Origin: Apoda limacodes
Taxonomy: Eukaryota > Arthropoda > Insecta > Lepidoptera > Limacodidae
Length of the DNA stretch: 64,000 nucleotides
Assembly (NCBI GenBank): GCA_946406115.1
Contig: OX291543.1
Coordinates: forward strand, 28,174,815 to 28,238,814
Reading direction: 5' to 3'
Shown here: positions 52,010 through 62,245 of the stretch, piece after piece
Layout: each line of letters begins with the position of its first letter
How positions within the stretch are numbered: position 1 is the first letter of the stretch
Made by a program: the position numbers and the translations under genes
The notes under the pieces: model-generated
Databases searched by the model: none
The model's input: the letters and a program-made list of their open reading frames with translations, nothing else
Told to the model about the DNA's origin: nothing

Positions 52010-53830
52010 CACATGCCGGGGAAGGTTATTGATTAATTAGCACAACCCATAGATGAAAAAGACCGGTTAGCGGAACTAAGGGTAAGACAAAAGACGGGGG
52101 AAGGTTTCCTAATTTGTTAGACCCGTTTTACAATACGTAGAGACGATAGGTGGCGCTGCGGTCAAGTTATTTATCATATAAATTAAAATGAATTTGCAGC
52201 GGTTCATATACTCGTAGTAAATAAAGAACGGATAGGGGAAGAGGGAGGAATGTAGAGGAGGCGGAAAAGAGAAAGGGGCTGAAGCGAAACAACTTTCGCG
52301 GGTTAAGCTATCCAGAGTCGGCTAATCATCGCCTCTATTTGTTTTCTCTCTGGAAGGAAAAATAAATATTGTACATTTCAAGGCCTTACAATAAAGTATG
52401 GTCGAATAATTATATTGTAATTTTATTTATTTACATGTTCGTACTGTAAACGGAACATTTTGTTTTAGTAGCAAAACCACCCGTGAAAAGCCAGTGCGGG
52501 CAGCTAGTTTATAAGAAAACTTATTTTTTAGTTCCACAAAAATGATGGTGGCGCAGTTACACAGTCCTGACTGAAGCGGGGGATGCGTATACAAACACTC
52601 GTCAAGTATGGAATATTTTTTGAAGATTTGACGGCAAAGGAGATATTTTTTTAATTCAAAGCGAAAATACAAGATACTCCTTCATAAACACAGTATACTG
52701 ATGTTGCGCCCGCAGATGCGTACCGCGCACATTGTTTTTCATCTACAAAGCGCTGTAGATTTTTTTTTATTGATCTTTATTGATATTAGATTTATATTGA
52801 TTTTTATGATTGGAGGTCGCGAATTTGGATTTAGACTAAGAGTGCCCAAATCTACCACTCATTTTTTGGGTTTTATCCCTAGGCGCATAAACATAAACGC
52901 ATTTTGATCAATATCTCCGGTTCTAGATGAGATAAAATGAATCGGCCAGCGGCAAAACTTAGGCCGTGGCCTATTCTAACAACATGTGAACTTTGGCCAA
53001 CCTAAAAAAAAAAATTACTTCAAAAATTTACCACTTTTTCGAGGCCTGAATTTATCAAAGTTTGCACAGAAGTCGGGGTATTGACCAAAAGTACAATGGA
53101 TGATATTTTAAGGTTATATTGACCTTAATCTACAAGATTTGATTTTTTTCAATAACTGAATATTTTGGCCTAAAAACTCAATTTTACGATTTTCCGGAAA
53201 TAGTAGTAATTTTTAAAGTGGCGATGGTCAAAAAAAAAAAAACAAAATCGAGGTGAAACAACATAAAAATCACTATATCTTTCCCAGCATTCATGTTATG
53301 TTTCGAGTCAACCTTCTATTCGAAAAAAAATCATTCAGGAAACGGTAACGGGCCCCATGATATTTAAATGACCATTGGACGGTGGCAATTGGTGCGTATT
53401 ACTCTAGCTACAACTTTTGTCCAAAAACTTTTTTGATCTGACCCTTTGTTTAAAGCTAGACTTAATGAAAATTAAATTGCCATATACGAGTATGTTTTTC
53501 CTCACCACGGGCAGCAAACTGACGGAAACGAAAATTCGTGATCAGCGCACAAAATAACCCCTTAAAAAAGTACTTTCAGCCATTCGCAAAAACAAAACTT
53601 ACCAGGCGACTGGCTTATTGTATAAGAGGTAAATAAAACAAGGCATAATAGTATGAGTTTCATACGATACATTAATATCCAAATCTCTAGACTAGTTTTC
53701 AAAATTTAATTTGGTGATGGAATTATATCAATCGGCGTTCGAAAGTGAGATACAGGTATACGTACGAGTTATCTTATTTTCGAGTTATACTTGCTTCAAC
53801 TTTATTACCTAAAGAGAAGTACATCATCAT
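52010..53830. other. Intergenic stretch without recognised features
   Basis: Mixed AT-rich sequence. Short open stretches occur (e.g. 52,701-52,907) but have no splice support or domain. Confidence 0.35.
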
Positions 53831-54005
53831 AATCATCCACAGCGTGCGGCCCTGTGTTGCCAACAACCAGCCAACAACGGCTCCCCGCAACCTTCACAAG
53901 GCTTTAGCTATCCACCTAGTGGGGGCTGTCCCACGGTGCGCTATCCGCGGTACGTGGTCGCCACTCGAAAACTTTACCTTCGTAGGTCATCAGGTCTTCG
54001 AGCTG
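53830..54005. repeat. GC-rich LINE-like fragment
   Basis: GCGTGCGGCCCTGTGTTGCC, CGCGGTACGTGGTCGCCACT and GTAGGTCATCAGGTCTTCGA look like part of a lepidopteran LINE ORF that I recall having this ACGTGGTCGCC/GTCATC.GTTC pattern. It is too short to place. Confidence 0.3.
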
Positions 54006-54045
54006 TTTAGCACATATTTACAATTTTAGCTTATGTCCCCTAGAT

Positions 54046-54317
54046 CATGTCATATAAAAAATCTTAAGAGGGCCGGCCTTTTCTTATTTATCTTTTAACA
54101 TTTTCTCTATAAGCCTTCGATTTATGTTCCAGCATACTTCTAAGGGTTAGGGTTTTTGGGTTCTAGGATTCCGTACCAAAATAAAGGTCATGTCATATAA
54201 AAAATCAAATGAGGTTGGGCTCTTCTTATTTATCTTTTAACATTCTCTTTATAAGCCTTCGATTTATCTTCCAGCATACCTTTTAGGGTTAGGATTCTTG
54301 GGTTTTAGGGTTCCGTA
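54046..54317 (+). repeat. 143-bp direct tandem repeat
   Basis: CATGTCATATAAAAAATC begins at 54,046 and again at 54,189. Both copies run through CTTATTTATCTTTTAACATT, TATAAGCCTTCGATTTAT and TTAGGGTTAGG and end in a TTCCGTA word. They differ at several bases. Confidence 0.75.
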
Positions 54318-54625
54318 AATAAGGGAACAGAATAATATTAATGAATAAAACTAAAAGAAAATAAGCTGTTAATTATTGGAAGTGGGGTATGAAATGAAAT
54401 TGTCAATACGGCAAGTGGGGTGTCAAATGAACAAACTTTGTTTTGGGTATTCTAAACACATATGTAATAATTTTATACATAGTTTTTAACTTATGGCTAT
54501 AACAGAAAAAAATATAACCCTCTCTATGATTTACATTTTTTAAACTACGGGTTTTAGTTTATTAGTATAAATCATATTAATTACGGAACCCTCGGTTTGC
54601 GAGCCTTACTTGCACTTGACCGGTT
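54310..54625 (+). repeat. AGGGTTCCGTA...TACGGAACCCT element
   Basis: The left edge TAGGGTTCCGTAAAT and right edge TTACGGAACCCTCGG are inverted, followed by TTGCACTTGACCGGTTTTTT. This matches the plan of the 21,399-22,050 element with a different interior, so its left side coincides with the second 143-bp unit. Confidence 0.5.
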
Positions 54626-55487
54626 TTTTTTCTGTTCTTTACCACTATACATCTTCTTCCATTCCACAACTTGCCTATACATTAGCTACAAGATTCCTGC
54701 ACTCAACACTGCGCCAATCACAAACGTAACTTCATATAAATTTTTGCATCTATGTATTTTTGTTTTATGTGTTTAGTTATTTAATTATAAATAGTTAAGT
54801 AAACTAGTTAGTTTTATTTTTGTACATATAAAGTAAATATATATTTGATTTTCATTTATTAAATTTATTAGTTAAAGTCACAGTCTTAAAATTATATCTT
54901 TGACTTTAAATTGTACTCAATGTTTTTTTAACGAAAATAAATTAAAGAAAAACAACATACACGTCTATTATCTGAACACATTTGTTGATTTTAAATAAAA
55001 GAAAACACAGTTAACGCTTCTCAATGTAATTATAGTTTCTTTTTTTTTGTTTATATTATAACGGAGTGTTATTTTGATGACAAATAAAAAAACGTTGTAT
55101 CATTTTTCAACGAAAAAAGATAACCAAATGATAGCGTATAATAAAATTAAGGTTTGTTGTATTGTACAGTTATATGCATGTCACATACGACAATATACTC
55201 GTATATACACTTAGGTATCGGTGTCCTGTATGACATAGCGTGTAATAACTATTACTAATAACGATAATGGCAGAAAAACCGTGGTTTGCATTATTTTTGT
55301 AAATTATGTAATGATTTTTACATTTTGATATTGAATTAATTACGGAAAATAACAATGAAATCAAAGTGAGCTGTAATAGGCAGTGATTAGTACCTATGTA
55401 AATTGTAAAATTTTTACGTACTTTAGGAATATAGGAATATTAATTCATGTGGTATAAGTAAGAGTATGTTGATACTAGATACATAAA

Positions 55488-55800
55488 AAAAGTCGGTGGT
55501 GGCCGAGGGGTTTAAATTTCACTTCACGTCCCAAGTGGCGGAGGTTCGAAACCCGGTCGGCGTGTACCAATGAGTCTTTTCTTAATTTCTCAAGTACACT
55601 GATTAATTTATTCACACCACTGGCTTTTCGGTGAAGGAAAACATCGTGAAGAAACCTGCATACGGTAAGAAAAAAAAATGACGTATGTGAAGTCCACAAT
55701 CCGCACTGGGCCCGCGTGTGGACTATGGCCACAATTACCCTCGCTTAAGAGGGTAGGTAGGCCGTGCCCCAGCGGTGGGGACGTATGAAGGCTGATAAGT
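55488..55800 (+). mobile_element. tRNA-derived SINE with RTE-like tail (plus)
   Basis: The tRNA-like head has an A-box-like GGTGGCCGAGGGGTT (55,497-55,511) and a B box GGTTCGAAACC (55,553-55,563), the RNA polymerase III promoter pair, spaced as in a Leu/Ser-type tRNA. The body runs TGGCTTTTCGGTGAAGGAAA, CATCGTGAAGAAACCTGCAT and GAAGTCCACAATCCGCACTG, and the end GCCCCAGCGGTGGGGACGTA resembles RTE LINE 3' ends, which would supply the retroposition machinery. Another copy is at 61,920. Confidence 0.8.
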
Positions 55801-55863
55801 ATGTATTATACTTCAGCAACCTTTAATTAGTACCTAAGTACTAATATATGTATATGTTTTATA

Positions 55864-56325
55864 GGAGTAATCAGCAAGAAAGTAAAGTTGTTTGAGAGAT
55901 TAGTAGGTAGGTTTAGATACATATGTAGTTATTTTCTAGGAGACATTAGGAAGAAAGAACAAGAACAGTTATTTAAGAGATTAGTAGGTAGGTACTAGAT
56001 ATATAGAAATTTTCTAGAAGTGATCAGCAAGAAAGTAAAGTTATTAAAGAGAATAGTAGGTAATAGATATATAGATATTTTCTAGGTGTGATCAGCAAGA
56101 AAGTAAAGTTATTTGAGAGATTAGTAGGTAGGTACTAGATATATATATTTTCTAGGAGTGATCTGCAAGCAAGTAAAGCAATTTAAGAAATTAGTAAGTA
56201 CAAGATATATAGTTATTTTCTAGGAGTGATCAGCAAGAAAATAAAGTTATTGTAGAGATTAGTTGGTACTAGATACATAAATATTTTCTAGGATTAATCA
56301 GCAAGAAAATAAAGATATATCAAGT
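55864..56325. repeat. Minisatellite, seven units of 68-78 bp
   Basis: Units start near 55,864, 55,939, 56,017, 56,085, 56,155, 56,223 and 56,291. Consensus order: GGAGTGATCAGCAAGAAAGT, AAAGTTATTT, GAGAGATTAGTAGGTAGGTA, CTAGATATATA, then ATTTTCTA. Unit 2 is the most diverged and the last is cut short. No coding frame persists across units. Confidence 0.9.
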
Positions 56326-56984
56326 GTGTATTGGGTGAAATTAAAAATGTCTTACAGGAGCAAGAGCTCTAGTGCTGAAAGCTCTTCGGCATCCACGATC
56401 TTCACCATTACTTGCGCTAACCAACTTCTTTTTTTTTATTTTTGATAACTTCTTGGTCGGGAAAATTTGATTTCCAAGAGTCAGTACGAAACACTTTTGA
56501 TAAATTTATAAACGACTTTTATAATTTACTCGCGATGGTCTCTTGAGAAAATAACCACTACAATAGTAAAAAGGCATTGGAAGCATAGACGAATACTTCT
56601 AATAATTAAATTTTTAGGTTTATTAATGGTTTAAAATTTTTCGTTAATTTTTAAAAAAATACTTTATAAGTAAACACCTCGGCACGTGTAAACTAACGTC
56701 TTTTTTATTTTTATCTTAGAGGCAACCTATGCGGCATACAGTTTTTTTTCTCTCAAGTAGACTGTGGGTTTGATATTTGAGAACTTAAAACTTAATACCT
56801 TAGTCTTATAGTGCCTAAAATTATTTTATTTCCTAAAAGAAAAAAAAACCATAGGTATCACAATTTAATATATATATTTACTATTTATTGTGGTTGTTCT
56901 TTAGCTGCCGTCACACTATGCAGGAATTTATATAGCGCCTTTTCTTTGCTTATGTCCTTTGAACCTTTAAAGCGCCATCTGGTC

Positions 56985-57625
56985 CTAAACTAAGCAAAGC
57001 TTTTATGAAAACCAGACAACGGATACAAATACATATATACTTTTTTTGAAAATACATACATTGAGCGCGTTCGTTCTGGGATGCAGAATCATTATTTTCA
57101 TTACTTTTGCCACCTGTCATCCGTTCGTTTAGCATTGGTATCAAAAGTACCAAAATTTTTGTATCATCTGTGACAAACTGTCATGCGTTCGTTTACGATA
57201 TTTTTGTTATTTTTGTCACTTTTGCCACCGAAAAATGAAACTTTAGACCCATGTCTGGAGGTGGGGCTTTTGTGTTAATCTGTCAAACTGCCTATACATA
57301 TTTATTGTTTATGGTAGTGTGTGTGTGTTTTATCGTAGTGTGTGTACGACAAGCGTTCGTTTTGCAATTTTTGTAACCAAAAATTTTGTTAGTAACGTTT
57401 CAAAGCTAAACGAACGGTAGGTGCCGGTGGCAAAACTGGCGTTATCAAAAGTGTGAAAAGTATCATTCGTGGGAACTCTTAATCCCAGAACGAACGCGCC
57501 CTATATCATACATAAATACACTCAGACTCAAGACAAACACAAACGTTTATCACTAAATGTTTGTCCAGTTCGGGAATTGAACCCACACCCTCTGCACAGC
57601 AGCCAGCCACACTACCAACTAGGCT
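56985..57625 (-). mobile_element. tRNA-derived SINE split by a nested element
   Basis: The SINE halves (56,985-57,061 and 57,503-57,625) are collinear with 9000-9250: AAGCAAAGC, ACCAGACAACGGATACAAAT on one side, then CATACATAAATACACTCAGA, CAAACACAAACG and the tRNA-like GTTCGGGAATTGAACCCACA on the other. The interruption is exact in the AATACATACAT|ATCATACAT stretch. Confidence 0.7.
57062..57502. mobile_element. Nested 441-bp inverted-terminal-repeat element
   Basis: It starts TGAGCGCGTTCGTTCTGGGA and ends, reversed, AGGGCGCGTTCGTTCTGGGA, so about 17 bp of the termini match exactly. Inside, the word CGTTCGTTT recurs near 57,120, 57,185 and 57,355 and inverted near 57,405 (AAACGAACG), a subterminal-repeat pattern typical of transposase binding sites. 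The apparent target duplication is only AT, so the superfamily is open. No open frame of note. Confidence 0.75.
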
Positions 57626-57708
57626 GCGAGGTAGTCAAAAATACTATGATAATGATAACAAATTGTGATGATCACAACCACATACAGGCAAAGAAATACC
57701 TACTTAAA

Positions 57709-57733
57709 TGATTAGATTAGATTAGATTAGAAC
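57709..57733. repeat. (GATTA)n microsatellite
   Basis: Four to five GATTA units in a row. Confidence 0.75.
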
Positions 57734-57989
57734 CATCACGCCACTTTGCTAATCATTTACTAATAACATAAATACAAGTACAAAGTAAAAAATTTGCTGA
57801 AATCAATATGATAAGAGTAATTAGGGTTTTAGTTTGTTGCATCATTACGGCATGGCAACATCGGCTGACGACGGTCGTGTTTAGTGATAACGCTACTTGT
57901 GTAAGTACATAGGAGGAACTGAGGCGGTGGGTAATCTATCTTGTAATGCATTTAGTGCTGTTACCAATACTGTGACTGCCTCGTACCTG

Positions 57990-58802
57990 GTTTTTATTTA
58001 TTTTTATCACATCTATTTAAAAAGAGCTGGTTGGTTCCTCGTAAATAAAATGATTTCAATTTGGAATATGGATATTGGTAGTAAATGTTCCAATTACCAA
58101 GAAGATCGATCAAAAACATTGTATGAACAAGTAATTAGCTGTATAATAAATCTGGCTGGCCACGTGCGGTCCAAATAAATAAAAAGTTTGTGAAAAAGTA
58201 AAACCTCGTGAAACGTATTCCGCCTTTGTAAATAATTGTGCATTTTCCTCAAGAAGAAATAATGAAATATATAAATGTATCTACTAACTATTCTTATTTA
58301 TAAGTTACACTTACCTCTTTTTTCGTGGAGGGTGATAAAAAGTAGTGTGTATCACTCGGTCGCAAAATTATTTTACTTCGTGCGCCGTCCTTTGAATCCC
58401 TTGCTGCGCTTCGGATTCTACCTTAGAATCCCGCGTTGTGCTCGGGATTCTACTTGAGAATCCTTCGCTCCACTCTGGATTCAAAATAGCGCTCTCGCCG
58501 TAAAAATATATATATCCCTTGTGATACAATCTACTATTTCATCACACTTACTTGTAAACAGTGTCATTACGTGCAGGCAAAGCAGTTGCTAAGAGCTTAT
58601 TTACTCCCACGCACTTTTTGTTTGTAAATTTCATAGAACCCGCGGGCGATAAAAACGCGCCTATTCTATAAAGTAAGTATAAAAGCTGTCTGTTAAAAAA
58701 ATTACATACGCGCACACTACAAGCGAGCAATTACAACTTTTGTTGTATAAAAAATGGGTGATAAGTAATAACTACATGCTTTAAATGTTTGATATATACA
58801 GT
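57990..58802 (+). repeat. Left arm of a 2.4-kb long inverted repeat
   Basis: From about GTTTTTATTTATTTTTATCA at the outer edge to TATATACAGT at the inner edge this arm is the near-exact reverse complement of 59,573-60,385. I estimate well above 90% identity, with few indels: paired positions sum to 118,373 at the outer part and 118,375 at the inner end. Within the arm (58,391-58,485) three tandem mini-hairpins GAATCC...GGATTC stand side by side. A 60-codon open stretch on the minus strand (58,730-58,548) has a mirrored counterpart in the other arm, so it is part of the repeat, not evidence of a gene. Confidence 0.9.
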
Positions 58803-59250
58803 TTATAACTTCACTTGCATGACACCAACTTCAAACGGTAATTCAGATCAGATTTTAGCCAATAAGTAATTTTTGACGTGACAACGTCTTATAAATTGGT
58901 TTGCCGGGTGACACTTCAAGAAACTGCGTTACGCTCCGCTCACGTTATGCGCTCACAATGAGAGCGAGTGAGAGGCACGCGCCCGCCTAAGAGCGAGAGA
59001 GACAGACATAAAATCATTGTCACGTAAAACTTTCGCCCGTATACCGACTTTACAGGCAACCAGTTTTTTATCTTTTTAGTGCTTTTTTTTATAAGCCGGT
59101 TGTTCTTTTTGCTAAAAAAAAGCCTATTAAATTATATATTAAAGTTATTGTAATAGGTCCGAAAATCGAAATCGCCTAATTTGCGTTTTCTTTACGTTTT
59201 AAGACCTGGAGAACGATTGTCATCATCTGTCATTATTTTTAGAGTAATTT
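58803..59250. other. Spacer of the long inverted repeat, left part
   Basis: Contains GACGTGACAACGTC (a short palindrome), AAACTGCGTTACGCTCCGCT and an AGAGCGAGTGAGAG/AGAGCGAGAGAGAC pair. It resembles interior sequence of lepidopteran DNA-transposon debris; I cannot name it. Confidence 0.35.
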
Positions 59251-59571
59251 TTGTGTGTTTAAGTAAAGCGCGCGATGGAGTAAACTATGCTCGGACTCGG
59301 AGCATCTCTGAGGGATCGAATCCGAAATAAAGACATCCGGAGGAGAACTAAAGTTTTAGCAAGCTGAAGTGACAGTGTGCTGGCTACATCTATCGGAGGA
59401 CCGATGGCCGATAGAGCAGACGTGTCCTAGAGTGAAGACCGCGTAAGGGAGGGCAAAGCGTGGGACGCCGTCCAGCCCGGTGGATTGACGACCTTGGCTG
59501 GACCAGAAGAAATGGCGCGTCATAGAGAAGATTTATGTCCAGCAGTGGATTGATATAAGCTGATATGATGA
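59250..59571 (+). pseudogene. RTE LINE 3' fragment in the spacer of the inverted repeat
   Basis: The + strand reads, with stops and shifts: RIRNKDIRRRTKV, then CAGYIYRRTDGR, RPRKGGQSVGRRPARWIDDL. This is the C-terminal region of RTE-type reverse-transcriptase ORFs. It ends with TCCAGCAGTGGATTGATATA and a (TGATGA)-like tail that runs up to the inner edge of the right arm at 59,573. Confidence 0.7.
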
Positions 59572-59572
59572 T

Positions 59573-60385
59573 ACTGTTTATATTAAACATTTAAAGCATG
59601 TAGTTATTACTTATTACCCATTTTTTATACAACAAAAGTTGTAATTGCTCGCTTGTACTGTGCGCGTAGGTAATTTTTTTAACAGACAGCTTTTATACTT
59701 ACTTTATAGAATAGGCGCGTTTTTATCGCCCCCGGGTTCTATGAAATTTACAAACAAAAAGTGCGTGGGAGTAAATAAGGTCTTAGCAATTGCTTTGCCT
59801 GCACGTAATGACACTGTTTACAAGTTAGTGTGATGAAATAGTAGATTGTATCACAAGGGATATATATTTTTACGGCGAGAGCGCTATTTTGAATCCAGAG
59901 TGGAGCGAAGGATTCTCAAGTAGAATCCCGAGCACAACGCGGGATTCTAAGGTAGAATCCGAAGCGCAGCGAGGGATTCAAAGGACGGCGCACGAAGTAA
60001 AATAATTTTGCGACCGAGTGATACACACTACTTTTTATCACCCTCTACGAAAAAAGAGGTAAGTGTAACTTATAAATAAGAATAGTTAGTAGATACATTT
60101 ATGTATTTCATTATTTCTTCTTAAGGAAAACGCACAATTTTTTACAAAGGCGGAATACGTTTCACGAGGTTTTACTTTTTCACAAACTTTTTATTTATTT
60201 GAACCGCACGTGGCCAGCCAGATTTATTATACAGCTAATTACTTGTTCATACAATGTTTTTGATCGATCTTCTTGGTAATTGGAACATTTACTACCAATA
60301 TCCATATTCCAAATTGAAATCATTTTATTTACGAGGAACCAACCAGCTCTTTTTAAATAGATGTGATAAAAAATAAATAATAAAC
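59573..60385 (-). repeat. Right arm of a 2.4-kb long inverted repeat
   Basis: Reverse complement of 57,990-58,802. The arm ends outside at about GATGTGATAAAAAATAAATA. No target-site duplication is evident next to either outer end. The three GAATCC/GGATTC mini-hairpins lie at about 59,888-59,983. The open stretch 59,645-59,833 mirrors that of the left arm. Confidence 0.9.
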
Positions 60386-60777
60386 AATTTTATTTTGTTA
60401 ACTTATTTTTTATTTTTAAACGATTTTGTTTAAAACAATTCTTTTATATGTTATTGGGTAGCACCAAAATTAAATAATCATTAAGGAGGTCCAAAGGAAT
60501 ACACAGATAGGTATTTGGAAACACAATTGCTCAGGGACAACTGCGCCTCGACCTAATTAAAAAAACATTTAGAAATAGTGTCTGTGTATATCTATCAGTG
60601 TAAAAAAAATCAGAGAGGAAACAAAGGAATACATTGGGAAAACCGGCCTGATATTTCCTCTGAAGTTCTTATTATGTACCTGAGTTATATCAAAGTGTAA
60701 TAAATTATACATTTATACGTAGCGGTTCACACAAGGAAGCTTTGTGTAAAATACGGACTGGACGCAAGAATGCAATA

Positions 60778-60975
60778 GGTATTAGGTACACATATTTTCC
60801 TTATAGAGATTTAAAAGTTGATTAAATTAAATGAAAAACCGCTGAAAAAAACATGTATATACTCGTAAAATGTCTTAACATCTGAGAACTTTGCCGCGCA
60901 GTTTTTCATGTAATTTAATCAACTTTTATGTCTCTATAAGAAAAAAGACAAGGAAAATATGTAAACCTAATACAT
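60778..60975. repeat. Short inverted-repeat (MITE-like) element
   Basis: Left arm 60,779-60,842 (GTATTAGGTACACATATTTT, TTATAGAGATTTAAAAGTTG, ATTAAATTAAATGAAAAACC) pairs with the right arm 60,897-60,975, which is the same in reverse with about 12 extra bases. The loop is about 55 nt. Confidence 0.75.
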
Positions 60976-61149
60976 ATTTTTGTTTTTGACAACGTCAAGA
61001 TCACCTACCTTCGATTAGATATAGTCTCAATAGGGAACATATCTAAAGTGTAAACTTTGATCATCGTAATTGGAGATAAATTCTCATCGTTATTTCCTTG
61101 TCGCATGTTAAGAGGATTCCTTTTATAACAAATAAAAAGGTTTTTTATC

Positions 61150-61690
61150 TTTTAGGGTTCCGCACGCAGATCGCAATTCGGAACCCATATAGGATCACTT
61201 TGTTATCCGACTGTCTGTCTGTCAAGACCGTTTTTTCTCAGGAACGCGTGAAGGTATCAACTTTAGGTATATTAATAAAAAATACTTAGGTCTAAGTTCC
61301 TTTGAAGCTGTAAAAAAAATACGGCCGAAATGCGGACACTTTTGTAGAAAATTTTGGCATTCACAAACAAATCAAAACCTTTGGGGTACTGCCCTTACTT
61401 TATTGTTGTTGTCCTAGAATCATGAAATTTCACACGAAGCAAGGTCTTACATTACTTTATAGGAAAAAAACGATAATTTGTAGTTACAACACTTAAAAAA
61501 AGGTTTGTCTGTCTTTCTGACAAGACCCTTTCACTCAAGAACGCGTGGAGGTGTCAAGTTGAAGTTGAAATCTAATATTAAGGTCACTTAATGTAAAAAA
61601 ATCAAGCTTATAAGTCAATGCAACAAAAAATATGCCCTATTTCTGGGCTTGGGTTATTTTTGTCGCATATTGAGACACATTTTTTTTTAT
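61150..61690 (+). repeat. Two collinear copies of the AGGGTTCCG/GGAACGCGTG repeat
   Basis: Copy 1 (61,153-61,480) has TAGGGTTCCGCACGCAG, CTGTCTGTCTGTCAAGACCG, GGAACGCGTGAAGGTATCAA and AATCATGAAATTTCACACGA. Copy 2 (61,500-61,690) restarts at GTCTGTCTTTCTGACAAGAC and GAACGCGTGGAGGTGTCAAG. Same family as 29,510-29,955. Confidence 0.55.
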
Positions 61691-61919
61691 TTTTTATGGC
61701 CTGCCTAATCTAAACATTTTTTATACAAGTTACTTCAAACCATTTTAAAATTTTAAACTAATAATAAAAAAAATACACCGGTGCAGTGCATGGTGTACCC
61801 GTATTACGTTAGGGTTCCGTAGAATGAAAACTATTGCGTTTATCTGAAAAAGAATAACAAATAATCAAACTAGGTTTAAAAATGACTAAAAAGTAAAAAA
61901 TAAGAACCTAAAGCTGACA

Positions 61920-62245
61920 TTTATAACAGACGCGTGGTTTTGAGCCCTGAAGTCGAATACCAATAGACAAATTTGGCTGGAGGAAAATATCGTGAAGAAA
62001 CCTGCATACGACAAAAAAAGGCGTATGAGTATAGTGGCGTTTTGTTGACCGATAAAATGTACATAATGTGGTAATCCTACCAAAGAGAATGAGCCAAGAT
62101 TTGTACTGTGTTATACAGAATTTATATCTTTTGAACTTGGCAGGATTATGACATTAAACGCATTGAACAGAACGCACCTTATGTGAAGTCCACGATCCGC
62201 ACTGGGCCCGCGTGTGGACAATGACCCAATTCGCCCTCGGTAATT
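61920..62245 (+). mobile_element. SINE body split by a 152-bp insertion
   Basis: AAAATATCGTGAAGAAACCT, then GCATACGAC and a CGTATG word, then an interruption, then TGTGAAGTCCACGATCCGCA and GGGCCCGCGTGTGGACAATG. The outer parts are collinear with 55,630-55,740. The tRNA-like head is missing. Confidence 0.65.
62028..62179. mobile_element. 152-bp nested element with TATG target duplication
   Basis: The insertion is flanked by TATG (62,024-62,027 and 62,180-62,183), which is single in the intact SINE at 55,488. Its ends, AGTATAGTGGCGTTTTGTTG and (reversed) AGGTGCGTTCTGTTCAATGC, share an imperfect inverted repeat GTG(G)CGTTYTGTT. Too small to encode a protein. Confidence 0.6.

Noticed and set aside
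55497..55563. A and B boxes resembling a Leu/Ser tRNA gene
   Set aside because: The acceptor stem is not formed and the segment continues into an RTE-like tail also found at 61.9 kb; SINE, not tRNA.
55864..56325. CRISPR-like repeat array
   Set aside because: Eukaryotic genome; the whole unit repeats with no unique spacers, so it is a minisatellite.
58548..58730. 60-codon minus-strand frame and its twin at 59,645-59,833 as a conserved small gene
   Set aside because: Both lie in the arms of the inverted repeat; their similarity follows from the arms' identity and does not show coding selection.
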